From Candidatus Heimdallarchaeota archaeon (lineage in GTDB: Archaea > Asgardarchaeota > Heimdallarchaeia > Hodarchaeales > LC-3), in assembly GCA_027364495.1 (NCBI GenBank), contig DAHXPE010000132.1:1-11286 (forward strand): 11,286 bases of DNA, in the 5' to 3' direction. The translations under genes and the position numbers were made by a program. Below, piece after piece: positions 1-6,963 of this stretch. How positions within the stretch are numbered: the first letter of the stretch is position 1; the number at the start of each line of letters is the position of its first letter. The notes beneath the pieces were generated by a model, which had not been told where the DNA came from, made no database searches, and was given only the letters and a program-made list of their open reading frames with translations.

Positions 1-282
1 GTAGTAATTTTAGATATAAAGAGAAAAAGGTTGATTATTTTTATTTTGAGTATTATTATTAGTATTTTCGCAGTAATTAGCTTTTTAGTTTTATTAAATG
101 AATCATTTTTCCTAAATGAACATAAATCAAGAGTTTCAATACATTCTATATTTATTCTCAAAGCAACTAAACGTTCAAAAAACGCTGGAAATGATGACAG
201 CGTGAGAGATTTAGAAATAAATATATGTTTTTGTAAAAAATCAATACGGGGTTGGACAAGAGGTAATGCAGTATTAGTATGA
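1..282 (+). CDS. Possible C-terminal part of a hypothetical membrane protein, cut by the window start
   Basis: The reading frame is open from the first base to a TGA at 280-282. It encodes 93 residues if it continues from upstream, or 83 if it begins at the TTG at base 31. A strongly hydrophobic stretch at about residues 11-32 (rich in I, F, L and V, preceded by the basic run KRKR) looks like one membrane helix. The remainder is polar and basic with two nearby cysteines (CFCKK). I recognise no family. The basic flank before the helix fits a protein whose N-terminal portion lies outside the window. It converges on the short-chain dehydrogenase downstream. In such AT-rich DNA a frame of this length can be fortuitous, so this is tentative. 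Confidence 0.3.
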   Translation, partial: VVILDIKRKRLIIFILSIIISIFAVISFLVLLNESFFLNEHKSRVSIHSIFILKATKRSKNAGNDDSVRDLEINICFCKKSIRGWTRGNAVLV

Positions 283-408
283 CAATTAACTTATTCATTC
301 CTATAAGTGATCAATTATACTGAAAAACTCAATTTAAGGCTTTTAAAAATTAACGATTTTAATAATCAGTTTTACTCTTAGATTATATATCATATTTCGC
401 TATATTCA

Positions 409-1131
409 TCAATCTGGTAAATGCACTCCGCTAATTTCTTCACAGACTTCGAGAAATTTATCTTGTAGGTTTGTATCCAGTACTTCTCGATTGAAGTATG
501 CTTCTTGCTGATGGAAAAAATATTTTCCACTTACTGTGGCTTTTTCATCATCACTAACAGCTAACCATACCTGTGTATCAACTCCTTTTTGCAAATTATC
601 AGGTGCATGTGCACCTCCCATTTTTGTTGGTACCCAACCTGGATTTACGGTATTTGAATATACTTTCGGCCATTTTCTTGCTACTGCCATTGATAATAGT
701 AATAAATAAAACTTTGAATCGGAGTAGTTTATTCCTCGGGATATATTTTTCAAATTAGGAACTCCTTGTAAGTGCATTCCGGAACTGATATAAATAAGTC
801 GTTGTGGTTTCTTAATTAAACTAGTTAAAATATAAGGTGCTAAACAATTTACCATAAAAATTTGGTTTTCTGAACCTGAAAAGACCCCTGCATTATGAAT
901 AATTGCATCGAATACACCAATTTTGTTAACTTCAGAAGCTAATATTTTTGTTTCGGTAATGCTTGAGAGATCAGCCAGTAACACTTGATTAGCTTTTGGT
1001 ATTTTTAGTCTGACCTGTTGGCTTCTTTTTTCATTACGAGCATGAAAAACTACCTGATGACCTTGTTTTATTAAATCTATTGCTGCTAATTGACCTAATC
1101 CATCTGAACTCCCTGTTATGAATACTTTCAT
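409..1131 (-). CDS. Short-chain dehydrogenase/reductase (SDR), NAD(P)-dependent
   Basis: A classical-type SDR of 240 residues, about the usual length for a single Rossmann-domain oxidoreductase in the cytoplasm. Visible motifs, counted from the ATG at 1131: the cofactor loop TGSSDGLG (6-13), the adenine-contacting DL (54-55), NAG (80-82), the catalytic serine in YISSG (116-117), the YxxxK pair Y136 and K140, and the NPG turn after the catalytic helix. The full Ser-Tyr-Lys set suggests an active enzyme. The substrate cannot be read from the sequence. A GTG at 1143 would add four residues, but it lies inside GGTGA, which itself makes a good ribosome site 8 nt before the ATG, so I prefer the ATG. 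It lies 74 bp downstream of the PIN gene on the same strand and has its own TATA-like box in that gap, so it may be transcribed separately. Confidence 0.9.
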   Translation of the reverse strand: MKVFITGSSDGLGQLAAIDLIKQGHQVVFHARNEKRSQQVRLKIPKANQVLLADLSSITETKILASEVNKIGVFDAIIHNAGVFSGSENQIFMVNCLAPYILTSLIKKPQRLIYISSGMHLQGVPNLKNISRGINYSDSKFYLLLLSMAVARKWPKVYSNTVNPGWVPTKMGGAHAPDNLQKGVDTQVWLAVSDDEKATVSGKYFFHQQEAYFNREVLDTNLQDKFLEVCEEISGVHLPD

Positions 1132-1181
1132 GGGTTTTGTCACCGCTGATTATTTCTAAATGTTGTGAAATACCTAAGAAT

Positions 1182-1189
1182 TTTATAAA
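1182..1189 (-). promoter_or_regulatory. TATA-like box ahead of the short-chain dehydrogenase
   Basis: The octamer TTTATAAA is centred about 54 bp before the ATG at 1131. An archaeal start site about 26 nt downstream would leave a leader near 28 nt that contains the GGTGA ribosome site. It lies in the 74-bp gap after the PIN gene. It is also a perfect palindrome in AT-rich DNA, so chance is possible. Confidence 0.4.
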
Positions 1190-1205
1190 TTTTATCCACT
1201 TAATT

Positions 1206-3041
1206 TTACCAATGGAGCTGCATATCAACTTGAAATGCTGGATTTTGTATTATTATTGTCCCTCGTATGTTTTCAGGATCCATTGCTGTTTTAGCGTATA
1301 ATTTCTCAACTTCACCACCTTTCAATCGAAATCCCGTCGCTTCAACCAGACTCACTGCATAATCTCTTTGAAAAATAAATCTCCAGGTCGACCGAGAATT
1401 TTCCTCAAACCCTATTATATGAAATTCTTCTGGCCTTTCTAAGGGTTTCAAGAATTGAATAATATTTACGTTCCCGTGGAAAGGACCACCTTCTTTGTCA
1501 TCCAAAACTATTTTTTTATAACTTGCTGGTATTTTTACAATTGAATTATCTTCTAACTCTTCTTTTGAAAGTATATTTTTCATTATTTCTTTTACATTAT
1601 TCTCTAATAAATTTGGATTTATCCTAGTCAGTATAAATGTTTTATATGCAACATCTTTTAGTAATTCAGGAACTTTTTTCCCTGCCACATGCAATAAAAA
1701 GATATTTAACTTTATGGCTAATTCATTGTTTCCAAATACGTGTGCTGTATTTGAAAATCGTAATATTGATTCTATAAAACCTCGTGGGTCTAGTATGTTA
1801 TCTTCAAAGAGAAATTTTTTGAATAATGTTCCCGCTTTATTCGATTCTTCATCAAAATCCTGAGCAGTGTATGTACAAACTAATGCCATCAATTGCGCAA
1901 CCGACATAGCATTCTCTAATGGTATTTGTCTCGCTATGGCTAGTGCTTGTTGTCTTCTGCCGTTTAATAACATTAAGAGTGCCTGCAAGGCTAGGACGTC
2001 CTGGTAAATTTCTTTATTAACTCGTAAAAACATCATTAATTGTAACAGGTTCTCTGCATGGATTAAGGATTCGTAAATCCCACCAGTCCTCAATCGCAAA
2101 TCTAATGCCCAAGTTCTAAACTCATATATTTGACCATAGAGCATGGATAAGAATATTCTAAAATTATCTGACGTAGTCACTGAATTTAATAAGTCGTTTA
2201 TTTTTGGTATTATTGCATAAAGATATTCTTCTCCTCCAAATAAATTTGACGATTGCTGGTAAGTTCGTATATTATCTACAATTTCTATTATATCTTTAAA
2301 TTCATCTATCGATGGAGCTGGTACTTGACTTTCTACTACTATTACTTCTGGTTGTTTGTTCTCTCCTTGTTTCGAAGCGGCTTTTCGTACAAAAACTGAA
2401 GTTTCTTTTAATTCTGATACTAGTGATTTTATGTCTATAAATTTTCTTGATTTATTTCTATAAGTTAAATATACATTATAAAGTTTATCACCAGCTTCTG
2501 TCAAGGTGGCTGAGAGGTTATCGTCTTTAACTGCTGCACTTAATAAAAACAAAAATGCACCACCTGACATCGTGGCAATCCCAGCAAACTCTGTTATTTC
2601 TCGTACTGTTCTTGCTACGCCTTCGTCATTAGAAATCACTACTACTCGTTTGTTATATTGTTTTTCTAATAATCTTGCAAGCACTACAACATCAATATCA
2701 GCTGGATCATCAGCTGCTCGTATAAAATGCTGTTGTGTAGCTATATTCGAAGTCCAAATCCAAAATTTAGAGTCTCTGTTTACTTTGACACTTTTCACAT
2801 ATTCAGTATTTACAAGCATCTGTCGTAAATCTCTGAATCTTGTGGGGATATCTGAACGAGGTATTTCATATGGCATAACGCATTCTATTATTGGTTGGAT
2901 TTTTGTTTGTATTATTGGTAATATTGTTTTTTCTAATCCTGTTTCTGCTAATGAAATAAAAAAATTCGCGTCTATTACTGCTGTATCGAAAATTTCTTGA
3001 TTAGACAAAATGTTGAACTCCGGTATTAGCTTTGGGCTCAA
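1206..3041 (-). CDS. Large PIN-domain protein with helical middle and beta-rich C-terminal region
   Basis: A protein of 611 residues. The N-terminal 20-170 is a PIN-like nuclease domain: D24 in VIDANF, a glutamate at 54 or 59, D115/D117 in DDPADIDVV, and D139 in ISNDEG. These acidic positions would hold Mg or Mn for RNA cleavage, so the domain looks intact. A polar linker (about 222-248) leads to a helical region (about 250-495, with TPR/HEAT-like packing patterns such as residues 350-372). A C-terminal segment (about 522-611) looks beta-rich. Stand-alone toxin PINs are about 130-150 residues, so this is not a simple VapC. The frame opens at TTG 3041, just after an in-frame stop. A second TTG at 3008 has GGAG 9 nt upstream and could be the true start. 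No antitoxin-like small gene is adjacent. Target and partners are unknown. Confidence 0.85.
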   Translation of the reverse strand: MSPKLIPEFNILSNQEIFDTAVIDANFFISLAETGLEKTILPIIQTKIQPIIECVMPYEIPRSDIPTRFRDLRQMLVNTEYVKSVKVNRDSKFWIWTSNIATQQHFIRAADDPADIDVVVLARLLEKQYNKRVVVISNDEGVARTVREITEFAGIATMSGGAFLFLLSAAVKDDNLSATLTEAGDKLYNVYLTYRNKSRKFIDIKSLVSELKETSVFVRKAASKQGENKQPEVIVVESQVPAPSIDEFKDIIEIVDNIRTYQQSSNLFGGEEYLYAIIPKINDLLNSVTTSDNFRIFLSMLYGQIYEFRTWALDLRLRTGGIYESLIHAENLLQLMMFLRVNKEIYQDVLALQALLMLLNGRRQQALAIARQIPLENAMSVAQLMALVCTYTAQDFDEESNKAGTLFKKFLFEDNILDPRGFIESILRFSNTAHVFGNNELAIKLNIFLLHVAGKKVPELLKDVAYKTFILTRINPNLLENNVKEIMKNILSKEELEDNSIVKIPASYKKIVLDDKEGGPFHGNVNIIQFLKPLERPEEFHIIGFEENSRSTWRFIFQRDYAVSLVEATGFRLKGGEVEKLYAKTAMDPENIRGTIIIQNPAFQVDMQLHW

Positions 3042-3090
3042 TTAAGTCGGTTTTTTTCTTAACAATTGAATATAATTACTATTTTTCCTG

Positions 3091-3098
3091 TATAAATA
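3091..3098 (-). promoter_or_regulatory. TATA-like box ahead of the PIN gene
   Basis: Read on the minus strand it is TATTTATA, centred about 53 bp before the TTG at 3041. A start site about 26 nt downstream would leave a 27-nt leader, or about 60 nt if translation begins at the TTG at 3008. It lies in the 129-bp divergent spacer shared with the kinase gene. Confidence 0.35.
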
Positions 3099-3136
3099 AT
3101 CAAATAAATACAAATTTAAATTTTCAATTGCTATTT

Positions 3137-3145
3137 TATTTATAG
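3137..3145 (+). promoter_or_regulatory. TATA-like box ahead of the kinase-deacylase pair
   Basis: TTATTTATA is centred about 30 bp before the TTG at 3171. With the usual archaeal spacing, transcription would begin within a few bases of the start codon, leaving almost no leader. A weak AGGG at 3159-3162, 8 nt before the TTG, would then lie near or upstream of the start site. The region is very AT-rich, so this is only suggestive. Confidence 0.3.
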
Positions 3146-3170
3146 AAAATATCTAGTTAGGGTATTTATT

Positions 3171-4037
3171 TTGCTAATGTTTCCGAGTTTAACTATTAAA
3201 AAATCCAGATTTCTTAAATCTAGGTATCCCAATGCTAAAATAAAGTATAAAAGACTCGGTAATATACTTATTAATGATGTTATTCTTATCAAACCAAATT
3301 TGGCTAATGCAAAAAATCTGGTTTTGAAAAATTTTGATAATGTCTTTAACCTCATTAAATGGACATTTTTGGTGAGTTTTACATTTTATTCATCTAGATA
3401 TTCAGTCTCTGGAAGACATAGAGTTTTTAATGAAATTAGAGGACTTAGTTGGAGTAAAAAAATTGGTTCCAGGCTTGGCATTCATGTTCCCAAGGTTTTT
3501 GAACAGTTAAATAGTAGCCTGCTTATAGAATTTATTAATGGAATACCAGTGGATGATTTCACTAAATTTTCAAAAAAAGAGTATTTTAATCACTATGAAA
3601 AAATTGGAAAAATATTATTTTCCGTTCATAAGTCTAATCATTCTTTTGGCGACTTTAAAGCTGAAAATATATTATACAATGCTTCAGAAGAAAAATATTA
3701 TTTTATCGATTTTGAGCAATTCACGCAAATAAACCCTGATGATTACATCAGGCGTGTTTGGGACATTACAGAGTTATTTTTTTATCTTGGACATATCTTT
3801 CCTTCTTCTAGGAGTCATTTTTTCTTTAAAAAACTCATCTTTACGTTCCTAAACAGTTATTTTTCTCTTTTATTTTTATCAGACCTACCTAATGAATTGA
3901 AAAGAAAAATTTTTGAGGAATTAGGCAATCTTCGGTATGTTCTAATTTATGTTACCTTTATGACTCCAACAACCTACTTTTTTGTTTTACGAACTATTCA
4001 AGAATGGAAATCGTCTTTTAGGAAAAAAAATTTTTGA
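3171..4037 (+). CDS. RIO/Bud32-like small protein kinase-fold protein
   Basis: A 288-residue atypical kinase-fold protein. The C-lobe signature is clear: a catalytic loop FGDFKAEN (159-166, D161 as likely base, N166 as likely metal ligand) and a metal-binding FIDFE (178-182, D180 in place of DFG). Upstream, RVFNEIRG (85-91, E89) followed by GIHVPKVF (103-110) resembles the EA-R helix and Gly-x-x-VP pattern of Bud32, RIO and related aminoglycoside/LPS kinase-like families. No clear glycine-rich loop is visible, and the N-lobe lysine is uncertain. It lacks the compact form of archaeal Bud32, so I do not call it the KEOPS subunit. The start is TTG 3171, with AGGG 8 nt upstream; ATG 3177 is the alternative. 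Its TGA overlaps the start of the next gene in TTGA, indicating translational coupling to the deacylase. Substrate unknown. Confidence 0.75.
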   Translation: MLMFPSLTIKKSRFLKSRYPNAKIKYKRLGNILINDVILIKPNLANAKNLVLKNFDNVFNLIKWTFLVSFTFYSSRYSVSGRHRVFNEIRGLSWSKKIGSRLGIHVPKVFEQLNSSLLIEFINGIPVDDFTKFSKKEYFNHYEKIGKILFSVHKSNHSFGDFKAENILYNASEEKYYFIDFEQFTQINPDDYIRRVWDITELFFYLGHIFPSSRSHFFFKKLIFTFLNSYFSLLFLSDLPNELKRKIFEELGNLRYVLIYVTFMTPTTYFFVLRTIQEWKSSFRKKNF

Positions 4038-4528
4038 GTACTATAGAAAACTACTTATTTAATCATGATCTTATTAATAAAGGATTAAAAATTCATAATT
4101 TTGATGCTTCAACACATACTGCTGAAGAAGCTGCTGAATTATTACGATGTCGTTTATCTCAAATTGTTAAGACAATAATTATCATTGTAGAGACAAAAGA
4201 AAAGAATATACCGATGTTGGTTATTGTACCAGGAACTAAAAAATTACGTCAGCGTGCTGTTAGGAAATTACTTAAAGAACAGCTTAATCTCGATGCGCTT
4301 GATTCACGTCTAGCGACAAAAGAAGAAGTTTTAGAAATTACAGGCTTTCCCGTGGGTGGTGTTCCCCCTATTTCTTTGGATATGACAAGCCTTATGGATC
4401 AAGATATTCATTCTGAAAAAATCGTTTTTGGAGGTGGTGGAACAGTAAATTCTATAATTGAAATTCCTGTTAAGTTGTTACTTCAATTAACTAATCCTTT
4501 ATCCGGAAATATTTGCACTCCATTGTAA
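4034..4528 (+). CDS. YbaK/EbsC/ProX-family aminoacyl-tRNA deacylase-like protein
   Basis: At 164 residues this is the typical length of a free-standing YbaK/ProXp domain, which hydrolyses mischarged aminoacyl-tRNAs (for example Cys- or Ala-tRNA-Pro) in trans in the cytoplasm. The hallmark lysine is present as K46 in QIVKTII, the same number as in E. coli YbaK. The conserved glycine/proline loop appears as GFPVGGVPP (104-112), and the GGGG turn at 133-136 also fits the family. Which tRNA or amino acid it edits cannot be decided. The start is TTG, sharing TTGA with the stop codon of the kinase gene, and AGGA at 4020-4023 lies 10 nt before it. That places both genes in one operon and suggests the kinase acts in a related step. 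It ends 23 bp from the convergent helical-protein gene. Confidence 0.88.
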   Translation: MSTIENYLFNHDLINKGLKIHNFDASTHTAEEAAELLRCRLSQIVKTIIIIVETKEKNIPMLVIVPGTKKLRQRAVRKLLKEQLNLDALDSRLATKEEVLEITGFPVGGVPPISLDMTSLMDQDIHSEKIVFGGGGTVNSIIEIPVKLLLQLTNPLSGNICTPL

Positions 4529-4551
4529 TAAGATATCAGATACTGAAAATT

Positions 4552-6327
4552 CTATTGTAAAACAAAATATTCTGTTTCAAAATCTATTAACCCATTGTAT
4601 GATAGGAAATCATTTATAAGATCGATTATACAATCAATTCTTCTGTATGCTATTATTGAAATTGGTCGTTGTAACGTTGCACTTAACATTGCATCGAAAT
4701 TTCGATAAAAAATACTTAGACGATCTTGAAGGTCTTCTACCACCAATGCTGTTTCTTTTTTAGCATAGTTTGCATTATAAATCCTTAAACGTGGTTTGAA
4801 CATGATATAATAGTTTGGTAATGCAGTTATTCGAGCAACCACGTCATTTAATTTTGTCAAAAAATCCATAATTAAATTTGAATTAAAGTTCCCGATTAAT
4901 TGATTAAATCGTTTCTTCTGTTTTTCTGCCAAATCTTTTATATTATTAAACTTCATATTCAACATATGAACGGGTTCAATTTCCATTTTAGTATATTTAA
5001 CTTCTCGTTGTTGTAATTTTAAAAGAAATTCTTCAGATTTTATGATTTTTTGAACCACACTTTGCCTAAACAGATATTGATTAACTGCTTCTTCTGTTGT
5101 TGTTTTCAATAAATCAAAGATATGTTGTGTCTTTACATCTGGGTGTTGCTTTTGTACTAGGGCATTAACTCTCATGAGAATTGCTTTGATAATATCAAAT
5201 TTTGCATAATCAAGATTTTCTAAAATTTCGATAAAGGACCATTCCAGCACTTCTAATAAGATTTCTAATTTGAAAATAAACTCATTAATATTCTGTAAGT
5301 CACTTAAATCTGTTATATCTCCTATTTCTCTGTAAACGATCTTTATTTCATCCAAATTGGTATATTTTTTTTGAAATTCCAAAAGAGTCATTTCATGTTG
5401 TGAAGTATCATCTTTCATAAAAACAAGTACATTTAACATTTCTCGTCTTAATTTTGCTCTAGTCTCTATCGAGTATTTCCAGAAAGTTATAAAACGATCA
5501 GATGATATTTTTTCCTCATTGTAGCTTAATAAAAACTGTTCATCTTCTGATTGACTTACTGATGCCAATATTTTCCTTAGATAATTAATAAGGGCATCTT
5601 TCCTTTCATGATGCTCTAACATATCCAATCTATCATTTATATAACTCATTGCTTCATGAAATGGGACTAAATAATCCTTTTGGTAAAAATTTTTATTTGG
5701 TCTTGTACATTTATCAGCCATTGTTTGCAGTAGTATGAAAATTGCTTCTTTTTCGTTTTTTAATGATATTAGTTGCTTCATTACATCTGTATTAAATATA
5801 GTTGGGAAGTCCGAAGAAACAAAATTTGGTGAAAGGACTACGTTTGTTAAATAAGAAATTTTAGTTTTATCTGGAAGCTGATTTAAGTATTCAGTTAAAA
5901 GTTCTAAATAAATTTTAATTGGAATATTCTCCTGTGAAGCTTGAGTAAAAATTACCGAAAGCGCTTGCTCTTTTGCATTAAACTCATTAGTTAAGGTATT
6001 GATGATTGAGCTTCTCATTTCTGTAAAAAGATAGTATTTACCCAATAAATGAAAAAGCAAGGTTTTTATTTCAGAAGTCTTGACCCGAGCGATTTTACTT
6101 ATAAGTAAAGCTTTAATACCGCTTATAAATTCTCCACGATAATTAAATACTGGATTTATTGGTTTTACTTCAGTATCATTTTTCAAATAGTCGATAAAGA
6201 TTTGATTAACTTCTTCAACTGGATCATTAAGAAGTGATAAAAGAATACTTTCACGTTCTTTTGCATCAACATTGGTATCGAAGAGTGTGGTGCGTAACTC
6301 GTCATAGTCCTTTTTCCTTTTAAACAT
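4552..6327 (-). CDS. Large all-helical protein of unknown function
   Basis: A 591-residue protein starting at ATG 6327. I do not recognise a family. The sequence is almost entirely charged and hydrophobic heptad-like or helix-hairpin material (rich in L, I, K, E) without a signal peptide or membrane segment. The first 250 residues show repeated helix pairs that resemble HEAT/ARM-type packing. The region around 430-490 (from VVQKIIKSEEFLL onward) looks like long amphipathic helices or coiled coil. No nucleotide-binding loop, zinc cluster or catalytic signature is visible, so a scaffold or adaptor role is more likely than catalysis. No strong ribosome site precedes the ATG. A weak CTTTATAC box on the minus strand at 6407-6414 could serve as promoter with a leader of about 57 nt. 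It is convergent with the deacylase and divergent from the tryptophanase. Confidence 0.8.
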   Translation of the reverse strand: MFKRKKDYDELRTTLFDTNVDAKERESILLSLLNDPVEEVNQIFIDYLKNDTEVKPINPVFNYRGEFISGIKALLISKIARVKTSEIKTLLFHLLGKYYLFTEMRSSIINTLTNEFNAKEQALSVIFTQASQENIPIKIYLELLTEYLNQLPDKTKISYLTNVVLSPNFVSSDFPTIFNTDVMKQLISLKNEKEAIFILLQTMADKCTRPNKNFYQKDYLVPFHEAMSYINDRLDMLEHHERKDALINYLRKILASVSQSEDEQFLLSYNEEKISSDRFITFWKYSIETRAKLRREMLNVLVFMKDDTSQHEMTLLEFQKKYTNLDEIKIVYREIGDITDLSDLQNINEFIFKLEILLEVLEWSFIEILENLDYAKFDIIKAILMRVNALVQKQHPDVKTQHIFDLLKTTTEEAVNQYLFRQSVVQKIIKSEEFLLKLQQREVKYTKMEIEPVHMLNMKFNNIKDLAEKQKKRFNQLIGNFNSNLIMDFLTKLNDVVARITALPNYYIMFKPRLRIYNANYAKKETALVVEDLQDRLSIFYRNFDAMLSATLQRPISIIAYRRIDCIIDLINDFLSYNGLIDFETEYFVLQ

Positions 6328-6614
6328 TTTACATTCTTTACCAATATTGCTTCTAAATATTAGGGTGAATAATAATGGATTATTAATTTAAGTCTACAAT
6401 TTAGCAGTATAAAGAAAGATACTAGTTAAACTAGTAGTATTCATTGTAATTAAATAAATTATCCAATATCCTATTATTTTACATAAATCTTAAATCTTTT
6501 CTGTAAACTACTAGAAATTTTTGTAAATTGAGACCACTACTCCGATTTATCTTAATTCTTTAAATGCTACAAGAAAAATTTTTTAAAACTGTAAGATATT
6601 AGAAATCTTTAACC

Positions 6615-6646
6615 ATGAAGGTTTTGCAATCTTCATACTTTTTTTT
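6615..6646 (+). terminator. Terminator-like hairpin plus T-run in the tryptophanase leader region
   Basis: ATGAAG (6615-6620) pairs with CTTCAT (6631-6636) around a 10-nt loop. An uninterrupted T-tract begins three bases later. A T-tract alone can end transcription in archaea. The stem is short and AT-rich, so pairing is weak. No gene upstream on the plus strand explains it. Confidence 0.25.
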
Positions 6647-6930
6647 ATATAAATTTAAAATTGAACAACTGCCAATTTCCAATAGAATACTTATTTGCTG
6701 ATTTAGAAATATCTTACTCCTTTGAATATTTTTTTTTAATCATTGTGAAGTATAAAAAGTGTTTATTCTTTAATATAACTGGAAAAGATAATAAAATCTA
6801 AAAAACTTTAGTTATAACTTTCTTTCCCTATAAATATGCTGTTTAAATCCTATTTGATATAATCCCATTGCGATTTACCTAAAAATCCTCTTTTCCTTCA
6901 AATATTTAAAAACTGGTTTTTTGAGCAAAT

Positions 6931-6939
6931 CATTTTAAA
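6931..6939 (+). promoter_or_regulatory. TATA-like box ahead of tryptophanase
   Basis: ATTTTAAAT is centred about 28 bp before the ATG at 6964, so transcription would start almost at that codon, giving a leaderless mRNA. An alternative box TATTTAAA at 6902-6909 would give a leader of about 30 nt. The choice bears on whether ATG 6964 or TTG 6949 is the start. Confidence 0.35.
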
Positions 6940-6963
6940 TGTGGATTATTGAATTATTCAAAT

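Larger units (their letters stand above)
6328..6963. other. Gene-poor leader region between the helical protein and tryptophanase
   Basis: About 635 bp of very AT-rich sequence with no convincing coding frame on either strand. It holds the divergent promoters of its neighbours. It also contains a 6-bp hairpin (ATGAAG 6615-6620 with CTTCAT 6631-6636) followed directly by a T-run at 6639-6646, and extra TATA-like strings at 6646-6654 and about 6749-6756. A small non-coding RNA or an unusually long tryptophanase control region would fit. I see no tRNA, known riboswitch or repeat array here. Confidence 0.4.

Noticed and set aside
573..758. Open frame on the plus strand inside the dehydrogenase gene
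   Set aside because: It is antisense to the SDR catalytic region. The hydrophobic translation is a by-product of the opposite strand's codons.
2506..3000. Open frame of 164 codons on the plus strand
   Set aside because: It lies fully antisense to the PIN domain coding region, whose catalytic motifs are convincing, and its own translation has no recognisable domain.
1206..3041. VapC-type toxin of a toxin-antitoxin pair
   Set aside because: It is 611 residues rather than about 130-150, and no small antitoxin gene precedes it.
3140..3355. Hydrophobic open frame on the minus strand
   Set aside because: It overlaps the start of the kinase gene in antisense and crosses its promoter region; there is no start or promoter evidence.
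3171..4037. KEOPS subunit Bud32
   Set aside because: Only the C-lobe and the E-R/VP pattern are similar. The protein is longer, the N-lobe does not fit, and no Kae1, Cgi121 or Pcc1 gene is next to it.
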